Origin: AC-38 sp033856025
GTDB lineage: Bacteria; Actinomycetota; Thermoleophilia; Solirubrobacterales; Solirubrobacteraceae
Length of the DNA: 64,000 bases
Reading direction: 5' to 3'
Assembly: GCA_033856025.1 (NCBI GenBank)
Contig: JAWVFQ010000033.1
Coordinates: 62,001-126,000, forward strand
The stretch's first letter is position 1, and each line of letters opens with the position of its first letter. Of the stretch, positions 58,640 through 64,000 are shown piece by piece. The position numbers and the translations under genes were made by a program. The notes below the pieces were generated by a model. The model was not told the DNA's origin. It did not search any database and saw only the letters and a list, made by a program, of their open reading frames with translations.

Positions 58640-60034
58640 ATGACGATAGACGACCGGCCGCCGCGCTCCACCTCGCGGGACCTGGAGCGCTACGCCTCTC
58701 TCTTCGCCGCCCGGACGCAGGTCATGAAGTCCTCGGCGATGCGCGACCTGATGGCCCTCACCGAGCGCGAGGACGTGATCTCGCTGGCCGGCGGCCTGCC
58801 CGATACGTCCACCTTCCCGGCGGAGTCCTACGCCAAGCTGATGTCCCAGGTGGCGGCGGAGTCGTGCGCGAAGGCCCTGCAGTACGGCCCGACCGAGGGA
58901 CTCGAGGGGGTCAAGGATTGCGTCCTGCAGGTCATGGCCGCCGAGGGGATGGACGACGTCGACCCCGGCGAGGTGCTCGTCACCACGGGCGGCCAGCAAG
59001 TGATCGACCTGGTCTGCAAGACGCTCATCGATCCCGGCGACGTCATCGTGGCCGAGGCGCCCACCTACCCCGGCGCCGTCCCCACCTTCAGCGCGTACGA
59101 GGCCGACGTCGTGCAGGTGGCGATGGACCGCGACGGCATGCGCGTCGACGAGCTCGAGGAGACGCTCGACCGCCTGGAGCGCGAGGGCCGCCGGCCCAAG
59201 TTCGTCTACACCGTGCCGACCTTCCAGAACCCGGCCGGCGTGACGATGTCGCTGCCGCGCCGCGAGCGCCTGGTGCGGATCGCGGCGGAGCGCGAGCTGC
59301 TGGTGCTCGAGGACAACCCCTACGGGCTGCTGCGCTACGAGGGCGACCCGGTCCCCACCCTGCGCGCGCTGGACGGCGGCGAGTACGTGATCTACCTGGG
59401 GACGTTCTCCAAGATCCTCTCGCCGGGGATCCGCCTGGGCTGGGCCGTGGCGCCGCGTCCGGTGCTGGCCAAGATGAACATCGGCAAGCAGTCGGCCGAC
59501 CTGTGCTCGTCGTCGGTGGCCCAGCACTTCGTGGCCGCCTACTTCCAGTCCGGCCACTGGGAGGGCTACCTGCGCTCGCTGCGCGAGATCTACCGGCGCC
59601 GGCGCGACACGATGCTCGACGCGCTGGCCGAGCACCTGCCGGCCGAGGCCGAGTGGACGCGCCCGGGCGGCGGGCTGTTCGTGTGGGCGACGCTGCCCGA
59701 GTACATAGACACGACGGACCTCCTGGCCCGCGCGCTGCGGGAGAGCGTGGCCTTCGTGCCGGGCCGCGCGGCCTACATGGACGGCCGGGGCGGCTCGTCG
59801 CTGCGGCTGAACTTCAGCGGCGTGGGCGAGGACGACATCCGCGAGGGAGTGCGGCGCATCGGCAAGGTCGTGCGCGAGCAGGTCGGCCTGTACGGGACCC
59901 TCACCGGCTCGGCGCCCGCGCCCCCCGCGGCCGGGGCGCAGGCCCCCGCGCCGGCGACGCCCGACGAGCGCCTGGCCGACGTGCTGCACCTGCCCGACGC
60001 CGCGCGGCGCGGCGCCCGCCGCCGGGCCGAGTGA
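58640..60034 (+). CDS. Class I PLP aminotransferase (2-aminoadipate/MocR-like group)
   Basis: 464 aa. N-terminal VISLAGGLPDTSTFPAESYA, the PLP-binding Lys in LGTFSKILSPGIRLGW, and Asn/Tyr residues in YTVPTFQNPAGV and APTYPGAV. The C-terminal 40 residues are Ala/Pro-rich and disordered. This group includes LysN and aromatic aminotransferases with wide substrate range. It is coupled to the D-Ala-D-Ala ligase gene (GTGA), so a role in providing D-Ala or other wall precursors is possible. Confidence 0.92.
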   Translation: MTIDDRPPRSTSRDLERYASLFAARTQVMKSSAMRDLMALTEREDVISLAGGLPDTSTFPAESYAKLMSQVAAESCAKALQYGPTEGLEGVKDCVLQVMAAEGMDDVDPGEVLVTTGGQQVIDLVCKTLIDPGDVIVAEAPTYPGAVPTFSAYEADVVQVAMDRDGMRVDELEETLDRLEREGRRPKFVYTVPTFQNPAGVTMSLPRRERLVRIAAERELLVLEDNPYGLLRYEGDPVPTLRALDGGEYVIYLGTFSKILSPGIRLGWAVAPRPVLAKMNIGKQSADLCSSSVAQHFVAAYFQSGHWEGYLRSLREIYRRRRDTMLDALAEHLPAEAEWTRPGGGLFVWATLPEYIDTTDLLARALRESVAFVPGRAAYMDGRGGSSLRLNFSGVGEDDIREGVRRIGKVVREQVGLYGTLTGSAPAPPAAGAQAPAPATPDERLADVLHLPDAARRGARRRAE

Positions 60035-60996
60035 CGCGCGTCGCGGTCTTGAAGGGAGGGCGCTCGCTGGAGCGCGAGGTCTCCCTGCGCTCGGGCGCGC
60101 GCGTGGAGGACGCGCTGGAGCGCCTGGGCCACGACGTCGTGGCGGTCGACGTGGGCGGTGACCTGGTCGAGCGGCTGCGCTCCGAGCGTCCCGACGTGGC
60201 GTTCGTGGCGCTGCACGGGCGCGACGGGGAGGACGGAACGGTGCAGGAGCTCCTCGAGCTGCTCGACATCCCCTACACGGGGTCGGGGGTGTCGGCCTGC
60301 ATCCGCTGCATGGACAAGGTGCTGGCCAAGCACACGATGCGCGACCACGACATCCCCACGCCGGATTGGCACGCCTTCAACGAGACGGCGTTCAAGGAGC
60401 TCGGCGCCGCGGGCGCGCTGCCCGAGATCGAGGCCCGGCTGGAGTTCCCGATCGTGGTCAAGCCGGCGGCGCAGGGGAGCGCGCTGGGAATCAAGTTCGC
60501 CCGCACGCCCGCCGACGTCCCGACCGCGCTGGTAGCCGCGTTCTCCTACGACCGCAAGGTGCTGCTGGAGCGCCACGTGGAGGGGCGCGACCTGGCGGTG
60601 TCGGTGGTCGACCTGCCCGACGGCGGTCCCACGCCGCTGCCGGTGGTGGAGGCGGTGCCGCGCGGGGAGGACTTCTACGACTTCGAGGCGCGCTACGAGA
60701 TCGGCCGCTCGGAGTTCGTCTGCCCGGCCGACCTGGGATCCGAGGTGGCGGCCGAGGCGCAGCGCCTGGCGCTGGCCGTCTACGAGCTCTTCGGCTGCTA
60801 CGGCTTCGCGCGCGTGGACCTGATGCTCGACCGGGCCACCGGCGAGCTGTCGGTCCTGGAGGCCAACGCCATCCCCGGCCTCACCGAGACGTCCCTGCTC
60901 CCGCAGGCCGCCGAGGCCCATGGGCTGGCCTTCGAAGCCCTGGTGGCGCGGCTGATCGAGCTGGCTACTCTTCGCCGGCGAAGTCTTCCGGCGTGA
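60031..60996 (+). CDS. ddl: D-alanine-D-alanine ligase
   Basis: 321 aa from GTG 60031. ATP-grasp fold with GGRSLEREVSLRSG at the N-terminus, ALHGRDGEDGTVQELLELL (the conserved Gly-rich dipeptide loop), CMDKVLAKHTM, VKPAAQGSALGI, YEIGRSEF for the omega loop and VLEANAIPGLTETSLLPQ. It makes the D-Ala-D-Ala end of peptidoglycan precursors. Its 3' end overlaps the convergent bifunctional-nuclease gene by 32 nt. Confidence 0.93.
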   Translation: MTRVAVLKGGRSLEREVSLRSGARVEDALERLGHDVVAVDVGGDLVERLRSERPDVAFVALHGRDGEDGTVQELLELLDIPYTGSGVSACIRCMDKVLAKHTMRDHDIPTPDWHAFNETAFKELGAAGALPEIEARLEFPIVVKPAAQGSALGIKFARTPADVPTALVAAFSYDRKVLLERHVEGRDLAVSVVDLPDGGPTPLPVVEAVPRGEDFYDFEARYEIGRSEFVCPADLGSEVAAEAQRLALAVYELFGCYGFARVDLMLDRATGELSVLEANAIPGLTETSLLPQAAEAHGLAFEALVARLIELATLRRRSLPA

Positions 60997-61453
60997 CGTT
61001 CTCGAGGAAGTCCTTGAACTTCTCCACGACCTCCTCGGTGTCCTCGACCTCGTGCTCGAACTCGATCGCGGACTCGGCGATCACGTCCTCGGCGGCGAAG
61101 ATCGGGGCCTCGGAGCGGACGGCCAGCGCGAGCGCGTCGCTGGGCCGCGAGTCGATCTCAATTTCGCGCCCGTTGACCGCCAGGGTGATCGACGCGTAGA
61201 AGGTGTTCTCGCGCAGCTCCGTCACGGAGACGCGGGTGCAGGAGACCTCGAGCTCGGACAGCATGTCCGACACCAGGTCGTGGGTCATGGGGCGCGGAGT
61301 CGTGGCGCCCTGGAGCTTCATGAGGATCGCCGCCGCCTCGGGATGGCCGATCCAGATCGGGAGGAACTTGTTGGAATCGACGGTCTTCAGCAGCACGATC
61401 GGCTGCTTGCCGACCATGTCGAAGCTCACGCCGTAGATCACCATCTCCTGCAC
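60965..61453 (-). CDS. Bifunctional nuclease (DUF151) family protein
   Basis: 162 aa from GTG 61453. The DUF151 pattern is clear: VIYGVSFDMVGKQPIVLLK, FLPIWIGHPEAAAI, RPMTHDLVSDML and IDSRPSDALALAVRSEAPIF. Plant and bacterial members have RNase/DNase activity. The C-terminus is acidic. A start at ATG 61444 is also possible. Divergent from the glycosyltransferase gene, 55 nt apart. Confidence 0.92.
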   Translation of the reverse strand: MQEMVIYGVSFDMVGKQPIVLLKTVDSNKFLPIWIGHPEAAAILMKLQGATTPRPMTHDLVSDMLSELEVSCTRVSVTELRENTFYASITLAVNGREIEIDSRPSDALALAVRSEAPIFAAEDVIAESAIEFEHEVEDTEEVVEKFKDFLENVTPEDFAGEE

Positions 61454-61508
61454 GAAAGCGGCTCCTGGCCCGGGGGCGCTCAGTATAGGCCGGGTACGGT
61501 TGGCGACT

Positions 61509-63350
61509 GTGTGGCCGCTGGTGCTCATCGTGGGGCTCGGCGCGGCGCTGCGGTTCGCGGGGATCGGCGACCAATCCTTCTGGTTCGACGAGTCGGTGAC
61601 GGCCGAGGTCGTGCGTCCGGGCGTCCACGGCGCGTGGGACGCGCTGAAGGCCTCGGAGTCCACTCCGCCGCTGTACTACGGCCTGGCCTGGCTGTGGACA
61701 CGGGTGTTCGGGCACGGGGAGGCGGGGCTGCGGTCGCTGTCGGCCGTTTTCGGGACGCTGACGATCCCGGTGGCGTGGGCGGCGGCGCGCGAGGTCACGG
61801 GGCGCTGGGGAGCCTGGGCGGCGGCGCTCGTCGTGGCGGTGAGCCCTCTGCTCGTCTGGTACTCCCAGGAAGCGCGGGCGTACTCGTTGCTCGTCCTGAT
61901 GGGTGGCGTCTCTCTGTGGCTGTGCCTGCGGGCTGTCTCCGCTCCGTCGTCCGGGCGCCTCGTCGTCTGGGCGCTCGCCGCCTGCCTGGTCATGTTCACC
62001 CACTACTTCGGTGCGTTCGTGGTGGCCGGCGAGGCGCTGGTCCTGCTGCCCGCCTTCCGCCGGCGCCCGGAGGCGCTCGTGTGGGCGGTCCCCCTGCTCG
62101 CGGCCACCGGCGTCGGCCTGCGGGCTCTCAGCCACGCCCAGGGGAGCGGCAACCGCACGTCCTGGATCGCCACGATCCCCCTCGGCGACCGCGTGAGCGA
62201 CGTGGCGCGCGAGCTGGGGAGCGCGAGCACCGACATCATCGCCGTCAACGCGGGGCGGCCGACGGGTCCGGCGACCGTGCTCGGCTGGGTCGGGGTGCTC
62301 GGAGCGCTCGCGGTGGGGGTCGCCGTCTGGGCCCTCGCCTGGCGGCGCGGCGACAGGACGGCCGTCGAGGGCTCCCGCCGCGCCGGCCCCGTCGCGGTCA
62401 TCGCCGCGGCCGGCCTCCTCATCCCCCTGGCCCTGGCCCTGGCGGGCGACGCCCACGACTACTTCCTCGACCGCAACCTCCTCGCCGCCGCCGTCCCCGT
62501 GGCGGTCCTGTTCGGGGTGGTGGTGGGGCTCGAACCGACCCACGCGGTCGTGGCGCGCGCCGGGCTGCGTATCGCCGCCGTGTTCGAGCGGACCGGCGAC
62601 GCGCGCAAGGGGTCGCTCCGCCCGGTCGCGCTGGCCCTGGTCGGCCTGGCCTGTCTCGCGGGGGTGTGGGTGGACCGTCAGGTTCTGCGCCGGCCCGAGC
62701 TGGGGCGGGCGGACTGGCGGGCGATCGCGTCGGACCTGGGGCCGGACAGCCGCGATCGGGTCATCGCGATCGTCCCCGGGTTCGCGCAGGCGCCGCTGCG
62801 TGTGTACGGGCGCGAGCTCTCGCCGCTTCCCCCCACGGGGGTGCGGGTGACCGAGGTGGACCTGGTGGGGAACTTCGTCCTCGGCGTCCAGCGCGAGCCG
62901 CGGCCGCCCGCCGGCTTCGCGGCGGCGGGACGAGCGACGCACGTCCAGGTGGCGCTGCTGCGCTACCACTCGCCGTCGCCGCGCCTCGTCACCCCCGCCG
63001 CCCTTGTCGCCGCGGGCTTCCCCGCCGACGGGCTCGTGGTCGAATACGCGACCGCCACCCGCCGCTGGACCGGCGCGTACCTGCGCCAGGTCGCCGCCTG
63101 GACGCGGATCCTCTCCCGTCAGCCGACCGCGGCAGACCTCGTCGCCCTCCAGGATCCCTCCCTCCCCGCGCTCACCCCCGTGCCGCCCGGCGCCCCCTAC
63201 GGCGCCGACCTGCACCGGCTCGCGGCCCGGGCCGCGACGGCCGGCGCGGCCTGGGCCCGCCAACCCGGAGATTCCCGCCTGCGCGCCCGCTTCGCCGCGG
63301 CCGTGGCCCGCGCGGCGAAGCCCCGCCCCGGCGACCTCCGCCGGCCATGA
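61509..63350 (+). CDS. GT39-type membrane glycosyltransferase
   Basis: 613 aa from GTG 61509 (TTG 61500 gives three more residues). Ten or so membrane helices. The catalytic Asp-Glu pair of GT-C enzymes is in QSFWFDESVTAEV, and the short motif STPPLYYGLAWLW is typical of PMT/ArnT-like glycosyltransferases. The C-terminal 200 residues form an outer domain with Arg/Pro-rich stretches. It transfers sugar from a polyprenyl carrier to an outer-face acceptor. ATGA-coupled to the FkbM methyltransferase. Confidence 0.88.
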   Translation: MWPLVLIVGLGAALRFAGIGDQSFWFDESVTAEVVRPGVHGAWDALKASESTPPLYYGLAWLWTRVFGHGEAGLRSLSAVFGTLTIPVAWAAAREVTGRWGAWAAALVVAVSPLLVWYSQEARAYSLLVLMGGVSLWLCLRAVSAPSSGRLVVWALAACLVMFTHYFGAFVVAGEALVLLPAFRRRPEALVWAVPLLAATGVGLRALSHAQGSGNRTSWIATIPLGDRVSDVARELGSASTDIIAVNAGRPTGPATVLGWVGVLGALAVGVAVWALAWRRGDRTAVEGSRRAGPVAVIAAAGLLIPLALALAGDAHDYFLDRNLLAAAVPVAVLFGVVVGLEPTHAVVARAGLRIAAVFERTGDARKGSLRPVALALVGLACLAGVWVDRQVLRRPELGRADWRAIASDLGPDSRDRVIAIVPGFAQAPLRVYGRELSPLPPTGVRVTEVDLVGNFVLGVQREPRPPAGFAAAGRATHVQVALLRYHSPSPRLVTPAALVAAGFPADGLVVEYATATRRWTGAYLRQVAAWTRILSRQPTAADLVALQDPSLPALTPVPPGAPYGADLHRLAARAATAGAAWARQPGDSRLRARFAAAVARAAKPRPGDLRRP

Positions 63351-64000
63351 CGTCATCCGTCGCGCGCGCATACGTGTACCGGGCGCTGACCAACGCTCCC
63401 CCGGAACGGATCGCGGGGCTCCAGCGCCACCCCGCGACGGGGTGGGCGATGGCGATCGCCCACGCGGTCGTGGCCGGCGGCCCGGTGAGCATCGCCGAGG
63501 GCCCGGCGCGGAACCTACTGCTGTCGGGAGCCCGCCTCCCACTCGACCACGTGCAGGGGTTCGCCGTGGTCCGGGGGCTGCTGGAGGCGCCGGTACAGGA
63601 GGCGCTGCGACGCACGGTGGCGCGGGGGAGCGTCGTGTACGACGCCGGCGCGAACCTCGGGTTCTTCACGCTCCTGGCCGCGCGGCTGACCGGCCCGACC
63701 GGGCGCGTGGAGGCGTTCGAGCCGCTGCCGGCGAGCGCGGCCGCGGTGCGCGCCAACGCCGCGCTCAACGGCTTCGACCAAGTGGCGGTGCACCAGGCGG
63801 CGCTCGGCCGCGAGACGGGCCGCGGCGAGTTCCTCGCCGTCGCCGAGCCGAGCCAGTCGCACCTGTGCGACCGGGGGCGCCACCCCGACACGCGTGACGT
63901 CCTGGACGTGGAGGTACTCGCACTCGACGACCTCGTCGGCTCAGGCCGTCTCCCGCCGCCCGACGTCCTCAAGATCGACGTCGAGGGCTCGGAGATCGCG
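63347..64000 (+). CDS. FkbM family methyltransferase (5' part)
   Basis: 218 residues are visible before the window ends. The ATG at 63347 overlaps the glycosyltransferase stop (ATGA). SAM-binding motif VVYDAGANLGFFTLLAARL, then VEAFEPLPASAAAVRANA, and the FkbM-type segment LKIDVEGSE at the window end. The family O-methylates sugars or polyketides. Coupling to a GT-C enzyme suggests methylation of a surface glycan. Confidence 0.88.
   Translation, partial: MTSSVARAYVYRALTNAPPERIAGLQRHPATGWAMAIAHAVVAGGPVSIAEGPARNLLLSGARLPLDHVQGFAVVRGLLEAPVQEALRRTVARGSVVYDAGANLGFFTLLAARLTGPTGRVEAFEPLPASAAAVRANAALNGFDQVAVHQAALGRETGRGEFLAVAEPSQSHLCDRGRHPDTRDVLDVEVLALDDLVGSGRLPPPDVLKIDVEGSEIA

Overview
The window looks like chromosome of a very GC-rich, free-living, aerobic actinobacterium. 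I would place it in a deep branch such as Thermoleophilia/Solirubrobacterales. Grounds for this are the strong G/C bias at third codon positions, frequent GTG/TTG starts, 4-nt ATGA/GTGA overlaps, a class E sortase, menaquinone genes, and a bc complex with split cytochrome b rather than the usual long actinobacterial QcrB. The lineage call is inference. I saw no rRNA, insertion sequence or CRISPR array. Coding is dense and no stretch above 300 bases lacks a gene.

Layout. 1-1061: end of a peptide/nickel-type ABC operon (permease plus the first codons of its lipoprotein), divergent from a self-inhibited Fic protein with a phased-repeat leader. 2269-6819 (minus): two uncharacterised proteins and two large PAS sensors, one ending in an EAL domain and one in a LuxR helix-turn-helix. 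6954-17299: tRNA-Arg(CCT), pyrE, cell-envelope genes (L,D-transpeptidase, CPBP protease, mannosyltransferase-like protein, MscS channel, PBP1), then infA, thiL and a FlgM-like gene. 17362-26815: sortase E, a degenerate M28-like membrane protein, an OmpR/histidine-kinase/HtrA stress operon, and a phosphatase plus two trehalose-type glycosyltransferases.

27302-32777 is the replication/translation block rpsF-ssb-rpsR-rplI-dnaB-(DnaC-like loader)-purA. 32755-38200 (minus) is a nucleotide-sugar operon: 6-dehydrogenase, 3-oxidase/dehydrogenase, N-acetyltransferase and 2-epimerase of the UDP-diacetamido-mannuronate type, together with a fold-type IV PLP enzyme. 38345-40163 is a visibly less GC-rich islet abutting the 3' end of tRNA-Lys(CTT). 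It holds a secreted protein with a nuclease-toxin-like C-terminus and a translationally coupled small gene, a candidate immunity protein. The signal peptide of the secreted protein is out of frame with its best start.

40250-50326 (minus) is an energy block: tatC/tatA, then a near-continuous run hemB-ahbAB-hemL-orf-qcrA-qcrB-qcrC-menG-polyprenyl synthase. It supplies heme, a menaquinol:cytochrome c reductase and menaquinone. 50367-64000 holds an ABC-2 exporter, an AI-2E-type transporter, a YmdB-like phosphodiesterase, membrane glycosyltransferases with GtrA, a phosphodiesterase, a DUF4126 protein, an aminotransferase, a D-Ala-D-Ala ligase, a bifunctional-nuclease (DUF151) protein and a truncated FkbM methyltransferase.

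The most interesting non-coding signal is a two-copy palindromic element (8633-8730 and 15773-15898). Its long stems differ between copies by compensatory changes while its internal loops are conserved. The second copy ends on the start codon of translation factor IF-1.
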